From Flagellimonas myxillae (GTDB lineage: Bacteria; Bacteroidota; Bacteroidia; Flavobacteriales; Flavobacteriaceae): 64,000 bases of DNA. The stretch lies in NCBI RefSeq assembly GCF_023502235.1, contig NZ_JAMFLY010000001.1, forward strand, positions 1,054,001 through 1,118,000, given 5' to 3'. The first letter of the stretch is position 1, and every line of letters begins with the position of its first letter. The notes beneath the pieces were generated by a model, which saw nothing but the letters and a program-made list of their open reading frames with translations, did not search any database and had not been told where the DNA came from. Positions 1 to 9,446 of the stretch are shown here, one piece after another. The position numbers were made by a program, and so were the translations under genes.

Positions 1-241
1 TACCCCTTTTTTGCTCCACGGTTTTTATATGGACGATCTTCCCTATTACCTGAACATCGGCACCGCTGGATTGTAATTGGGCGATTTTGTAGTACTGGGT
101 TCTGTCCAGGTACCGGTTGGGAAACAAATGCAGTAAATCCTTATAAGTTTCAATGCCTAGCTCCGTTCTCAATGTTTCAGCCCTGTTGGGGCCAACACCT
201 TTGAGATATGGTATTGGAGTTTGGAGAAAATTGGGATTCAT
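1..241 (-). CDS. recG: ATP-dependent DNA helicase RecG, N-terminal part (cut by window edge)
   Basis: The minus strand reads from an ATG at 241 off the left edge: 80 residues beginning MNPNFLQTPIPYLKGVGPNR. The phrase GVGPNRAETLRTELGI and the following FPNRYLDRT are the helix-hairpin-helix-like N-terminus of the wedge region typical of RecG. RecG is a cytosolic superfamily 2 helicase that remodels stalled replication forks and Holliday junctions. The helicase motifs lie outside the window. It is divergent from the M1 aminopeptidase with only 46 bp between the starts, so the two genes must share promoter space. The identity rests on recognising the N-terminus; it looks like an ordinary intact start. 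Confidence 0.85.
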   Translation of the reverse strand, partial: MNPNFLQTPIPYLKGVGPNRAETLRTELGIETYKDLLHLFPNRYLDRTQYYKIAQLQSSGADVQVIGKIVHIKTVEQKRG

Positions 242-287
242 CAAACTAAAATATGTATTTTGGAAAGACTTTTGTGATACCCTTGCT

Positions 288-2375
288 ATGAAGTCCACAG
301 TTGTCCTTGTTTTTTTCTTTTTAGCTTTTTCCTGCCTGGGGGTAATGGGGCAATCCGGGATTGATTTCACAAGCTTGAGTGTGGAGATAATCCCCGTTCC
401 TGAACGCAATGAAATCCATGGCCAAGGGGTTTACACTTTTGACGTTCAGAAAAATGTGGATTCTGTTATTTTGGATGCCAAAAAAATGACCTTTTCCAAA
501 TTTACTTTGAATGGAAAAGGAATACCCTATAATAATTCCGGGAGCAAGGTGTCTTTTAAGGCACCCAAGAAGATGGGCGAATATAATCTAAGCTTTCATT
601 ATGTGGCCAATCCAGGTCAGACGGTCTACTTTTTGGGCTGGAAGGACAGTTTGGACGGAAACGAACAAATTTGGACACAAGGGCAAGGGAAATACACCAG
701 TCATTGGCTACCCAGTTTCGATGACATGACTGAAAAGGTGGAGTTTGACCTCAATTTTGTTTTTGATAAGGATTATGAGGTCATAGCCAACGGCAAATTG
801 GTTCAGAAATCAATTTTGTCCAATGGTCAAGCACATTGGTCCTTTGATATGCAAAATCCCATGAGCAGTTATTTGATTGGTTTTGCCATAGGAAAGTTCA
901 AGAAAGACGGATTTTATTCGAATTCCAATGTCCTAAACGAAAACTACTATCACTACAAAGACAGTCTCAAAGCAGAACCCACATATCGCTATTCAAAACA
1001 GATTTTCGACTTCTTGGAAGAGGAAATTGGAGTACCCTATCCCTGGCAAAATTACAAACAGATTCCGGTGCAGGACTTTCTGTATGCAGGCATGGAAAAT
1101 ACGGGAGCCACCATCTTTTCCAACACTTTTGTGGTAGATTCCATTGCTTTTGTAGACAGGAATTATGTAAATGTCAATGCCCATGAAATGGCTCATCAGT
1201 GGTTTGGGAATTTGGTTACCGAGCAAAGTGGGAAACACCATTGGTTGCACGAGGGCTTCGCCACCTACTACGCCTATCTGGCGGAAAAAGAAATTTTTGG
1301 AGAAGATTATTTTTATTGGCGCCTACTGGAAACGGCTAAAGCACTGGATAATTTTTCTGGGGATGGCAATGGTGAGGCGTTGACCAACGCAAGTGCAGGC
1401 AGCCTTACCTTTTATGAAAAGGGGGCATGGGCCTTGGTCATGTTACGGAATAGAGTGGGGGATGAAGCTTTTAAGGATGGAATCAAAAACTACCTGAACA
1501 AATTTGCATACCAAAATGTGACCATACCCGATTTTATGTGGGAAATGGAGAAGGTTTCGGGGATGAAGCTTTCAGGTTTTGAGGAGCAATGGTTGCAGGA
1601 ATCCGAATTCCCGTTTGAAGTGGTTAAAGGCTATTTAAGAGCAAAGAGTCCAAGCATCAAAACGTATTTTGAAATTAAGGATTTGATTGCAAAAGAGACT
1701 GTAGGAGTCCAGCAAGCTATTGAAAGTAAATGGGATACCTTATTATCCGAACGCTTGAAGCAGCAATTAATTCTTGATTATGGGGATAAATTATCCGCTG
1801 CTTTTTTGGGGAAATTGTTAAATGAAGAAAAGCTAAAAGTGCGACAAGCGGCGGCGCTTTCCATGAAGAGAATACCCGAAGAAATACAAAGCGATTTTGA
1901 ATCCTTGTTAGCGGACAAGAGTTACAAGACCATTGAAGCCGCATTATTTAGATTATGGACCGATTTCCCAGAAAATCAGAAAAAATATCTGGACCAAACC
2001 CGTACCATAATCGGCTTTCCCAATAAAAATGTGCGGATTCTTTGGTTGACCTTGGCCTTGGTAACCCCTGATTACGAAGCCGGGTCTAAGCGAGGGTTTT
2101 TCGAGGAGTTGAGTGGATACACGGGCACGGAGTATCATTTTGAAACTAGGATGCTAGCTTTCCAATTTCTAAAGAGCATTGGGGCATTCAACGATGCAAC
2201 GCTCAAGAACCTGATTCAGGCCTGTAACCATCATGTCTGGCACTTTAAAAAATCATCTCGAAAAATGCTCAAGGAATTTTTAAAAGGAGAGGGAAACAAC
2301 GCCCGGGTCAGGGCTTTATACCCGACCTTGAATGTGGAACAACAGCAATATTTGGATAAAACATTGGGCAAATGA
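288..2375 (+). CDS. Secreted M1-family (gluzincin) aminopeptidase
   Basis: A 695-residue zinc metallopeptidase. Residues 1-22 form a signal peptide (MKSTVVLVFFFLAF...), so the product is exported. The catalytic region holds the exopeptidase signature AGMEN, the zinc site HEMAH (H299, E300, H303) and the third ligand E322 in WLHEGF, with the usual 18-residue spacing, so the site looks intact. The C-terminal half is a helical HEAT-like region, as in other M1 enzymes. The frame is open upstream to 153, but the ATG at 288 is chosen because it gives the signal peptide and clears the recG start. It overlaps the patatin gene by 4 bp (ATGA), implying translational coupling. Function: removal of N-terminal residues from peptides in the periplasm or at the cell surface. 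Confidence 0.9.
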   Translation: MKSTVVLVFFFLAFSCLGVMGQSGIDFTSLSVEIIPVPERNEIHGQGVYTFDVQKNVDSVILDAKKMTFSKFTLNGKGIPYNNSGSKVSFKAPKKMGEYNLSFHYVANPGQTVYFLGWKDSLDGNEQIWTQGQGKYTSHWLPSFDDMTEKVEFDLNFVFDKDYEVIANGKLVQKSILSNGQAHWSFDMQNPMSSYLIGFAIGKFKKDGFYSNSNVLNENYYHYKDSLKAEPTYRYSKQIFDFLEEEIGVPYPWQNYKQIPVQDFLYAGMENTGATIFSNTFVVDSIAFVDRNYVNVNAHEMAHQWFGNLVTEQSGKHHWLHEGFATYYAYLAEKEIFGEDYFYWRLLETAKALDNFSGDGNGEALTNASAGSLTFYEKGAWALVMLRNRVGDEAFKDGIKNYLNKFAYQNVTIPDFMWEMEKVSGMKLSGFEEQWLQESEFPFEVVKGYLRAKSPSIKTYFEIKDLIAKETVGVQQAIESKWDTLLSERLKQQLILDYGDKLSAAFLGKLLNEEKLKVRQAAALSMKRIPEEIQSDFESLLADKSYKTIEAALFRLWTDFPENQKKYLDQTRTIIGFPNKNVRILWLTLALVTPDYEAGSKRGFFEELSGYTGTEYHFETRMLAFQFLKSIGAFNDATLKNLIQACNHHVWHFKKSSRKMLKEFLKGEGNNARVRALYPTLNVEQQQYLDKTLGK

Positions 2376-3286
2376 GAGCATTGGTGATTTCAGGTGGCGG
2401 TAGTAAGGGAGCCTTTGCAGGTGGGGTGGCCCAGTTTCTCATTGAGGAGGCCAATCATCGATACGACCTGTTTGTGGGGACTTCTACCGGGAGCCTGTTG
2501 ATTTCCCATCTGGCCTTGAACAAATTGGATAAAATCAAGACCATTTATTCCTCCGTGAACCAAGACAGTATCTTCAACAACTGTCCCTTCATTATAAAAA
2601 AAAAGCATGGGGTAGAGCTTATATCCATTAACCACTGGAACGTTCTCAAGAATTTTATCCGTGGAAAAAAAACCTTTGGGGAAAGTGAAAACTTACGGGA
2701 ACTTATTCGGGAGTCCATTACCCTAGAGGAGTTCGAGGAGTTAAAGCAAGGCAATACCGATGTAGTGGTAACCGTTTCCAACCTTTCGCTCAATCAAGTG
2801 GAGTACAAATCCATTAACGATTGCACCTACGAGGAATTCTGCGATTGGATTTGGATTTCATCCAACTACGCTCCCTTCATGAGCATTGCCCGGCGAAATG
2901 GATGTGAATATGCTGATGGAGGTTTGGGCTCCTTGGTCCCTATAGAGGCTGCCTTGAAACGGGGCGCCACTGAAGTAGACGTTGTGGTATTACATACCGA
3001 GGTCAACTATTTGAACCGTATGCCGGCCCGGAATCCCTTTGAACTGATTACCACCATCTTCAGTTTTATGTTGGACAGGATTGAAAACCAAAACATCCGA
3101 ATTGGAAAGCTCGTGGCCAATCAAAAGGATGCCATCATCAATTTTTATTACACACCAACTGTGCTCACTACAAACTCCTTGATTTTTAATAAGGAGCGAA
3201 TGACCCTTTGGTGGAAAAGAGGCTATTTATATGCCAAAAACAAAAACGAGGAAACCAGCCCTATAGATCCAGACCGCCAAGAGTAG
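2372..3286 (+). CDS. Patatin-like phospholipase
   Basis: A 304-residue patatin-family serine lipase. It has the oxyanion-hole motif GGGSKGAF at residues 8-15, the nucleophile elbow GTSTG with Ser38, and the dyad Asp182 in DGG. All catalytic elements are therefore present. No signal peptide or membrane segment is obvious, so the enzyme is probably cytosolic or peripheral to the inner membrane, hydrolysing acyl esters of phospholipids. Its ATG lies inside the stop of the upstream aminopeptidase gene (4-bp overlap), so the two are one transcription unit. The substrate cannot be told from sequence. It ends 1 bp before the convergent small gene at 3288. Confidence 0.88.
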   Translation: MRALVISGGGSKGAFAGGVAQFLIEEANHRYDLFVGTSTGSLLISHLALNKLDKIKTIYSSVNQDSIFNNCPFIIKKKHGVELISINHWNVLKNFIRGKKTFGESENLRELIRESITLEEFEELKQGNTDVVVTVSNLSLNQVEYKSINDCTYEEFCDWIWISSNYAPFMSIARRNGCEYADGGLGSLVPIEAALKRGATEVDVVVLHTEVNYLNRMPARNPFELITTIFSFMLDRIENQNIRIGKLVANQKDAIINFYYTPTVLTTNSLIFNKERMTLWWKRGYLYAKNKNEETSPIDPDRQE

Positions 3287-3287
3287 G

Positions 3288-3806
3288 CTACCAAAGATCG
3301 CTCACTTCATTTTTTATAAAGGCGAGTGCCGTTGCAGAAGGGGATTGTTTGTCCATGGTCTGGTTTAAAATGTCTTCCCGCAGCTTGTCAGGAGAATCCG
3401 TTTCGCTCATTCCTGCAGATCTAATAATCTGGATGGTAGCGTTTTTAGCTGCTTTAATAATGTTCCAACATTCATCCGACATATAAATTTGCTGGGACAG
3501 ATTGTGCTCAAATTCGGTCTCTATCTGCTTAATGAGTAGATTTTCGTAGTCACTCTTGTTTTTGCCCTTGGGTGCCACACGGACCACTAAGCTATTGATG
3601 GAAATGCGCTCCAAAAACAGCACCATGCGCTCATAAGCTTGAAGTCTAATGGGCAAGGTGTCCTTTTGGGAATCTTTATGAAGCAAAAAGCGCCTGCGTC
3701 CATCTTCATTGCGGGTATGCAAACGGAAAAAGTAGAAAGCCACGGCTCCTGTTACTACAGCAGGAAGCAAAAAGCCGAAAAGTTGAAAAATGTCGTCTCC
3801 AGTCAT
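3288..3806 (-). CDS. Membrane-anchored protein of unknown function
   Basis: A 172-residue protein with one N-terminal transmembrane segment (about residues 8-27, FQLFGFLLPAVVTGAVAFYF). It is followed by a basic stretch and a charged, mostly helical cytoplasmic domain rich in E, K and R. I recognise this only as a type of conserved small protein common in Flavobacteriia; no catalytic motif is visible. It is convergent with the patatin gene with 1 bp between the stop codons. The next gene upstream on the same strand is absent, so it is probably monocistronic. Confidence 0.75.
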   Translation of the reverse strand: MTGDDIFQLFGFLLPAVVTGAVAFYFFRLHTRNEDGRRRFLLHKDSQKDTLPIRLQAYERMVLFLERISINSLVVRVAPKGKNKSDYENLLIKQIETEFEHNLSQQIYMSDECWNIIKAAKNATIQIIRSAGMSETDSPDKLREDILNQTMDKQSPSATALAFIKNEVSDLW

Positions 3807-3883
3807 GAGATAGTTTGGTTTTGGATATTATGCTTTGGAAGATAACGCATTTAATTTCCAAAAAGTATGTTCGTCCAAACCAC

Positions 3884-6145
3884 TTATTTTTTTGGTTCAG
3901 GTCCCATCACAATCGACAATGTGCCCCCATTTTTGATATCGGAATGAGAGAAGAACAAGCTTGTGAGTTCCACATCGTTTAAGGTGGCAGATTGTACATA
4001 CTTGTTTTTAGGGCTATTGTTTTGGGTCACAATCGTGAAGATATTTCCATTTTCCAATGGAATTTTCACCTTGTCGAAAAGAGGCCTGCTTATCACATAT
4101 TTCGGATTTCCTGGGGCAACTTGATAAAAACCCATGGCATTGAGGACATACCAAGCAGACATTTGACCACAATCTTCGTTACCAATTATACCATCGGGTT
4201 GGGTGGTATAGAACTCCTTCAAAATTTTGTCCACCAATTCTTGTGTTTTCCAAGCTTGGTCCGCGTAGGTATACATGTGGGCGATGTGGTGACTTGGCTC
4301 GTTTCCGTGGGCATATTGGCCAATCAATCCAGTGATGTCGCCGCTAACGTTTTCCCCTTCAATTACAGAGGATGTTGTGAATAAACTATCCAGCTTTATC
4401 GCGAACTGTTTCTTCCCCCCGTAGAGTTGTGCAAAGCCATCGATATCGTGTGGCACAAACCAAGTCCACTGCCATGCATTGCCCTCCACATAATCGGAAT
4501 GATCATGATCTGAATGTCTTGGGCTAAAGGGTTCACGCCAGGTTCCATCGGCATTTTTTCCGCGCATAAAACCGGTTTGTGGGTCAAAATAGTGTTGATA
4601 GTTTAGCCCCCGTTGCTGGAATTCCCCTGCTACGGAATCCTTGCCGACTGCTTGGGCAATTTGAGCGACACACCAGTCGTAATAGGCATTTTCAAGCCCA
4701 TAGGAAACAGAATTGGCAATTTCATCAGAAGGAATATGCCGCCCTTCATTGATGTATTTGTTGTGTAATGACATGACTCGTTCTTTTCGAGGCTCATCCG
4801 TACTCTTGACCAGGTCGGGGCGGTACGATGCACTGGTGATGGCCGCTTGCAAAGCCAATTCTTGATCAATACCAGGAAGATTTTTTGATAGGGCATCGGC
4901 AATGTTGGCAACAGCTGGATATCCTACCATGGTGCCGGTGTAATTCGAGGCCAATGGCCATTTGGGCAGCAATCCGCCTTCCTCATACTTCAGTAATAAA
5001 TTGTTGACATAGTCAATGGATTTGGGTTCATCAATGATGGTCATTAATGGATGTAATGCCCTAAATGTATCCCATAAAGAGTAGACGGTATAGTTGGTCT
5101 CGCCATTTTTGGCTTGATGGATTTCCTTGTCCATGCCCCTATATCTTCCATCCACATCTTGATGTATGGCGGGAGCGATCATGCTGTGGTACAGGGAAGT
5201 ATAAAAAGTGGTGAGTACATTTTTATCGGCCGTTTGTACTTGGATTCGTTCCAACTCCCTTTTCCATCGATCCTTGGTTTTGGAAACCACGGCATCGAAA
5301 TCCCAATCAGACAATTCAGTTTCCAAATTGGTCTGGCCCCCGTGTGCATCAACCGCTGATATTCCCACCTTGATCATTAGCGGTTCATCATTGGCAAGTG
5401 CGGGAAACTCCAATATGGAATATATATTCTTTCCGTTGTAGCTCGTTGCGCTGTTCTCTGTGGTTTCTCCATCAATGATGACCTCATCAAGTGAAAAAGG
5501 ACTGGAGAATTTAGCGTAGAAATATACCTTGTGGTCGAAAGCCCAACCCTGGGAATGCTTTAGCCCTCGAATGGTGCTGTCGTTAACAATTTCCATGGTG
5601 TTGACAACATTGCTATGTCCCCAGGTTTCTTGGAGAATATGCCCAATATCAAGCAAAAGCCTCTTTTTTTGGTTTGCACCATAATGGTATTTGTGCAAGC
5701 CCGCGCGGTCCGTTACCGCTAAATGGGCCTCCACATCATAGTTGCTAAATTTGACGGAATAGGTACCAACCTCTGCCTGTTCATCCGACTTGTTGAAATA
5801 AGCCACGGGTTTTGCTGCTGTTTCCCCGGTAAAGGGAAGCATCAATACATCGCCCATATCACCAATGCCCGTACCGCTTAGGTGGGTGTGGGAGAATCCG
5901 TAAATGGTACTGTCCCCAAAGTGGTATCCACTGGAGGCATCCCATCCATTCAATTTTGTGTCTGGGCCTAGTTGCATCATTCCATGGGGGTTGACCGGAC
6001 CTGGAAAGGTATGCCCGTGAAATCCAGTGCCGATAAATGGATCTACATAGCTCAAAACATTGATTGCATTTTCGTCTTTCTGTTTTTGAACCGAATTGCA
6101 GCCATAAAGAATTGAAAACAGAATAAATAAAGAAATACGCTTCAT
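3884..6145 (-). CDS. GH92 family glycosidase (alpha-mannosidase type), lipoprotein
   Basis: A 753-residue glycoside hydrolase family 92 enzyme. The N-terminus is a lipoprotein signal with Cys16 in the lipobox (SILYGC), so it should be membrane-anchored after export. The family start is clear: YVDPFIGTGFHGHTFPG at about residues 31-47, then GPDTK, FSHTHLSGTG and GDVLMLPFTG. Later blocks include YSLWDTFRALHPL, GGLLPKWPLASNYTGTMVGYPA and GNEPSHHIAHMY, which carry family-conserved active-site residues. GH92 enzymes are calcium-dependent exo-alpha-mannosidases acting on N-glycan or yeast mannan type glycans. There is no SusCD pair or other glycan gene beside it, so it is not in a visible polysaccharide-utilisation locus. 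Confidence 0.92.
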   Translation of the reverse strand: MKRISLFILFSILYGCNSVQKQKDENAINVLSYVDPFIGTGFHGHTFPGPVNPHGMMQLGPDTKLNGWDASSGYHFGDSTIYGFSHTHLSGTGIGDMGDVLMLPFTGETAAKPVAYFNKSDEQAEVGTYSVKFSNYDVEAHLAVTDRAGLHKYHYGANQKKRLLLDIGHILQETWGHSNVVNTMEIVNDSTIRGLKHSQGWAFDHKVYFYAKFSSPFSLDEVIIDGETTENSATSYNGKNIYSILEFPALANDEPLMIKVGISAVDAHGGQTNLETELSDWDFDAVVSKTKDRWKRELERIQVQTADKNVLTTFYTSLYHSMIAPAIHQDVDGRYRGMDKEIHQAKNGETNYTVYSLWDTFRALHPLMTIIDEPKSIDYVNNLLLKYEEGGLLPKWPLASNYTGTMVGYPAVANIADALSKNLPGIDQELALQAAITSASYRPDLVKSTDEPRKERVMSLHNKYINEGRHIPSDEIANSVSYGLENAYYDWCVAQIAQAVGKDSVAGEFQQRGLNYQHYFDPQTGFMRGKNADGTWREPFSPRHSDHDHSDYVEGNAWQWTWFVPHDIDGFAQLYGGKKQFAIKLDSLFTTSSVIEGENVSGDITGLIGQYAHGNEPSHHIAHMYTYADQAWKTQELVDKILKEFYTTQPDGIIGNEDCGQMSAWYVLNAMGFYQVAPGNPKYVISRPLFDKVKIPLENGNIFTIVTQNNSPKNKYVQSATLNDVELTSLFFSHSDIKNGGTLSIVMGPEPKK

Positions 6146-6181
6146 GAAAGTGTAGTTTGACGGATAGGTAAAGTGATTAGG

Positions 6182-6196
6182 TCAAGATAATCTTGA
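6182..6196. promoter_or_regulatory. Perfect-arm palindrome upstream of the GH92 gene
   Basis: TCAAGA-TAA-TCTTGA lies 37 bp upstream of the GH92 start, in the 185-bp space before the next operon's last gene. Its size and position fit an operator for a transcription factor controlling the glycosidase. No protein is known to bind here; the arms are short and chance occurrence is possible. Nothing else coding is seen in 6146-6330. Confidence 0.3.
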
Positions 6197-6330
6197 TTTC
6201 CCGGAGTTTTCCATTTAAATCGACCAATGACGTATTAGAGCTAACCAGTACAGAGGTTGGATAGGTTTAAAAATGGGGTTCGAAAGCGATTATTGCGGTT
6301 TCCAACCCTTTTATCAATATGGAATTCGGG

Positions 6331-7059
6331 CTAATTTTTACTGTTTTGCAACAAGTCTAGGTCAATATCCTCGGAATAATTAAAGTATCCCATTAATGTT
6401 CCATCTGGACCTATAACCAGCGTTTTCGGGTACCTTAAAATTTTAAATTTACTGCCAAATCGATGGGCATTTGCGACAACCTTAAAATTGGAATTGGGAA
6501 CTGAGAATACTCGTTGGGCCCTGTCTTTATCCCAATAAAAAAGGGCAACAGCCTCTACCGCTTCTCCCTTGCTTTTAAAGGCATTGATTTTTTCATCCAA
6601 TTCCAGGAGTTCATGCTTTTTGAACATAAAATCCTCCGGGTATCCCTCAAAACGCAGGATTATCCATTTTCCTCTTAATTTTTCGGAAGCGATTTCCGTT
6701 CCTGTTGTCGTTTTGAAAACGAATTCTGGGAATATACCTCCTGTTGGGGTGCGTCCCATGGTGGTCGCTGGCCCCATATTTTTATTTGGATTGAACCAAA
6801 AACTCTCAAGCTTCCCATATTTGTCATATACGTGTTCTACATGTACATTGGGATTTGAGCGAATCAATTGGTTCAACTCTTCTTGACTCATCGGTTCCCC
6901 TGTCAAGATGTTAAATGAATTTTCTGAAGTCACCGGGTAATTTTCCCCATCTACCTTGATAAATCGAGTCTTGGAAAGCATTTTTTGCCCCAACATCGGG
7001 ACAACGGTCAAGCTAAAAACAACCAAGCAAATGACTAAGATAGTCGGTCCTCGATTCAT
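6331..7059 (-). CDS. Exported thioredoxin-like protein lacking all catalytic cysteines
   Basis: A 242-residue protein with an N-terminal signal or anchor (residues 7-24). The C-terminal half has a thioredoxin-like layout: GKWIILRFEGYPEDF at 130-144 sits where redox members have WCxxC, and RYPKTLVIGPDG at 209-220 holds the cis-proline and the following strand. The mature part contains no cysteine at all (the only Cys is residue 11, in the signal), so it cannot be a thiol oxidoreductase. Residues 25-100 are a separate N-terminal segment with no assignment. It is the last gene of a minus-strand operon, overlapping the preceding gene by 4 bp (ATGA). A binding or structural role is inferred; the fold assignment is by pattern only. 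Confidence 0.7.
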   Translation of the reverse strand: MNRGPTILVICLVVFSLTVVPMLGQKMLSKTRFIKVDGENYPVTSENSFNILTGEPMSQEELNQLIRSNPNVHVEHVYDKYGKLESFWFNPNKNMGPATTMGRTPTGGIFPEFVFKTTTGTEIASEKLRGKWIILRFEGYPEDFMFKKHELLELDEKINAFKSKGEAVEAVALFYWDKDRAQRVFSVPNSNFKVVANAHRFGSKFKILRYPKTLVIGPDGTLMGYFNYSEDIDLDLLQNSKN

Positions 7060-7829
7060 TGCATACTTTTCAGATCGGACTTTGCCTTGTCGTAAAACCC
7101 TTTGTAGTCAGGTTGAAGACTAAGGGAGATACCTTCCTTAAAATTGCCATCCTTGACAGAAATTGCCACCTTCTCCAGCGGGATACCATGGGTAGTGACC
7201 ATGTCTTTGGCAATAACTGTGGCTTGATCGTAGGTGATACCGAACTCCCCGGTAATATTCAGTCCTTCCACTTGGGCCGTTAGCCCGGGACTGGCTAAAA
7301 GTACCTTGGAAACCTGGGCGACCCAAGTTTTGCCTTCATCAGTCAATTCCAAACCAGTATCAGAGCCGAACAATTTGGACAAACTCATGGAAAGGATAAC
7401 AGCACCCTCCGATACATTGGCATTGGCATTTTCTCCCATGGTTTGCTTAATACGGGTCAGCAAAACAATGGAGGTAGAATCACTGGAGGCTATCATATCA
7501 GATATGTTGCTCAATTGCTTCTCCTTTCGCTCAAGGGCAGCCAGGGTTTTGTTTACGTTCTCGCTATTCTTTTTGGAAAGCTCGGAGAAACTGCTCAAGT
7601 TTTTGAGAAGGGTGGCATTGGCATCCCTAAGGCCAACGTTTTCAGTTTCCAAGGCTTCCGCTTTGGCATTCGTGGATGAAATATTCCTTTTGGCTTCCAG
7701 CAGTTGTTGCTGTACATCACCAAGTTGGGTCTCCAAATCGTCAATTTGTTCAAATAGCTCGCTCTTTTTTTGGGAAAACCCAGTGGCGGTAACAATCAAA
7801 CATAACAAAAGAAGTAATTGTTTCTTCAT
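7056..7829 (-). CDS. Exported coiled-coil protein with a degenerate OmpA-like C-terminus
   Basis: A 257-residue protein starting at ATG 7829, chosen because it gives a clean signal peptide (MKKQLLLLLCLIVTATGFSQ) and lies outside the upstream gene. Residues 25-125 are a long heptad-rich coiled coil. Residues 130-250 follow the order of the OmpA/MotB domain of the paralogue at 16233-17105 (a V..G..I/V..S.S strand, then LTDEGK, then an AQVEGLN strand), but the peptidoglycan-binding motif GHTDN is replaced by GLNITGE and the terminal NRR region is missing. It overlaps the thioredoxin-like gene by 4 bp and lies 37 bp after the glutamate-synthase-like gene. A periplasmic location is likely; peptidoglycan binding is doubtful. 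Confidence 0.7.
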   Translation of the reverse strand: MKKQLLLLLCLIVTATGFSQKKSELFEQIDDLETQLGDVQQQLLEAKRNISSTNAKAEALETENVGLRDANATLLKNLSSFSELSKKNSENVNKTLAALERKEKQLSNISDMIASSDSTSIVLLTRIKQTMGENANANVSEGAVILSMSLSKLFGSDTGLELTDEGKTWVAQVSKVLLASPGLTAQVEGLNITGEFGITYDQATVIAKDMVTTHGIPLEKVAISVKDGNFKEGISLSLQPDYKGFYDKAKSDLKSMQ

Positions 7830-7866
7830 AAGTAAGAGGTGTTGGTTAAATCTAATGGGGCCAAAA

Positions 7867-9441
7867 TTAGGATGTTTTTTCCAAAACTCCCTTACCTCCC
7901 AGATAAACACAGTCATAAAGTTCCTGCATATTGTTAAATGGAACCTCGGTTTTCTGATAGGAATATACGGCTTCAAGGTCGCTGCTGAGGTAGTCGTCGT
8001 CCACGTTTACTTGGATGTCGTTCATGGAAAATTGGCAAGGATGTTCGTAACCGGCGGCATGGGTAATTTCCAAAAACTCCTTACGGAAGGTTTTGAAATA
8101 CTGCGCCAATCTATCAGATTTCAAGGGGATATTGATACCGTTCTGCAGCCATTTGCTCTGTGTGGCCACCCCGGAGGGACAGCGATTGGTGTGGCAGATT
8201 TGGGCCTGAATACAACCGATGCTCATCATTGCCTCACGGGCCACATTTATGCAATCTACCCCCATGGCAAAGGCCATTGCGGCTTTTGCAGGAAACCCTA
8301 ATTTTCCACTACCGATGAAAACCACCCGTTCGGTGAGTCCGTGGTTTTTAAAAATCCTGTATACCGAAGAAAACCCATAAACCCAAGGCAGGGAAACATG
8401 ATCGGCAAAGCTGGGTGGGGCCGCTCCTGTTCCGCCCTCACCACCATCAATGGTTATAAAATCGGGTCCATTGCCCGTGTTTTTCATGAGTTTCGCCAGT
8501 TCTTCCCATTGGTCCAACTTGCCAATGGCCCCTTTTATGCCCACAGGAAGCCCGGTTTCTTCCGCGATGTTTTCAATAAGCTCAACCAGTTCCGAGATGT
8601 TGCTGAATGCTTTGTGTGTGGCAGGGGATAAGACATCTTTCCCTACTTCAACGCCTCTTATGTTTGCAATCTCCGGTGAGATTTTGGCCCCGGGAAGCAC
8701 ACCTCCTTTCCCTGGTTTCGCGCCTTGTGATAATTTTATTTCGATGGCTTTGATGCAAGGATTTTCATCGACTAAAATTTTCATTTTCTCCATGGAAAAG
8801 TTCCCTTCTCGGGAACGTACACCAAAATAACCGGTACCAAAATGAAACATTACATCCCCACCTGTCTTGTGATATGGGGATAAGCCACCTTCGCCAGTAT
8901 TGTGATAAGCCTGGGATTTTCCAACCCCATGATTAAGGGATTCCACCGCCCTTGCCGACAAGGAGCCAAAACTCATGGCCGAAACATTGATCACCGAAGC
9001 TGGGCGGTAGGGTTTCTTTCGTTTGTTGTAGGCTCCAATGACCTTGGCACAGGGCAAAAAGTTGGGGTTTTCGGCATTCGGATGCCCCTTTGGAGCTTGA
9101 TAACCGATCATTGCGTTCTTCACAAATATGTGCTGATGGGCATAAATATCCCGGTCGGTTCCAAACCCCTCATAATTGTTTTCCTTTTTGGCCGACGCAT
9201 AAATCCAACCCCGTTCTATTCGATTAAAAGGAAGTTCTTCGCGGTTGTTGGCCACAAAATACTGCCGCATTTCGGGGCCAATACTCTCCAACCAGTACCT
9301 TAGATGGCCTATCACGGGAAAGTTATGGCTTATGGTATGTGCCTTTTGGAAAAAGATATCCCTAAGGGCAACCAAGACTATAAAAAAGAGCACCCAGGCC
9401 CACCAGGGGATGCCTCCCAAAACGTTCAATACGGATTCCAT
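7867..9441 (-). CDS. Membrane-anchored FMN-binding glutamate synthase family protein
   Basis: A 524-residue protein with the FMN/central domain of glutamate synthase but no amidotransferase domain. Residues 8-29 are a transmembrane helix (WWAWVLFFIVLVALRDIFF), which places the enzyme at the inner membrane. The FMN barrel shows SFGSLSARAVESLN, KPGKGGVLPG, TIDGGEGGTGAAP and the Fe-S type cysteine motif CIQAQICHTNRCPSG. Enzymes of this stand-alone type have no firmly established reaction. ATG at 9441 is preferred over the in-frame TTG at 9450. Upstream comes the 109-residue gene, 5 bp away, and downstream the coiled-coil gene, so it sits in the middle of the operon. Confidence 0.88.
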   Translation of the reverse strand: MESVLNVLGGIPWWAWVLFFIVLVALRDIFFQKAHTISHNFPVIGHLRYWLESIGPEMRQYFVANNREELPFNRIERGWIYASAKKENNYEGFGTDRDIYAHQHIFVKNAMIGYQAPKGHPNAENPNFLPCAKVIGAYNKRKKPYRPASVINVSAMSFGSLSARAVESLNHGVGKSQAYHNTGEGGLSPYHKTGGDVMFHFGTGYFGVRSREGNFSMEKMKILVDENPCIKAIEIKLSQGAKPGKGGVLPGAKISPEIANIRGVEVGKDVLSPATHKAFSNISELVELIENIAEETGLPVGIKGAIGKLDQWEELAKLMKNTGNGPDFITIDGGEGGTGAAPPSFADHVSLPWVYGFSSVYRIFKNHGLTERVVFIGSGKLGFPAKAAMAFAMGVDCINVAREAMMSIGCIQAQICHTNRCPSGVATQSKWLQNGINIPLKSDRLAQYFKTFRKEFLEITHAAGYEHPCQFSMNDIQVNVDDDYLSSDLEAVYSYQKTEVPFNNMQELYDCVYLGGKGVLEKTS

Positions 9442-9446
9442 AGCAT

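Noticed and set aside
153-287. Longer N-terminus for the M1 aminopeptidase starting at 153
   Set aside because: It would overlap the recG start by 89 bp and bury the signal peptide; ATG 288 is better.
7234-8301. 355-residue open frame antisense to the OmpA-like and FMN enzyme genes
   Set aside because: It spans two real genes on the other strand and its translation has no recognisable domain or start signal.
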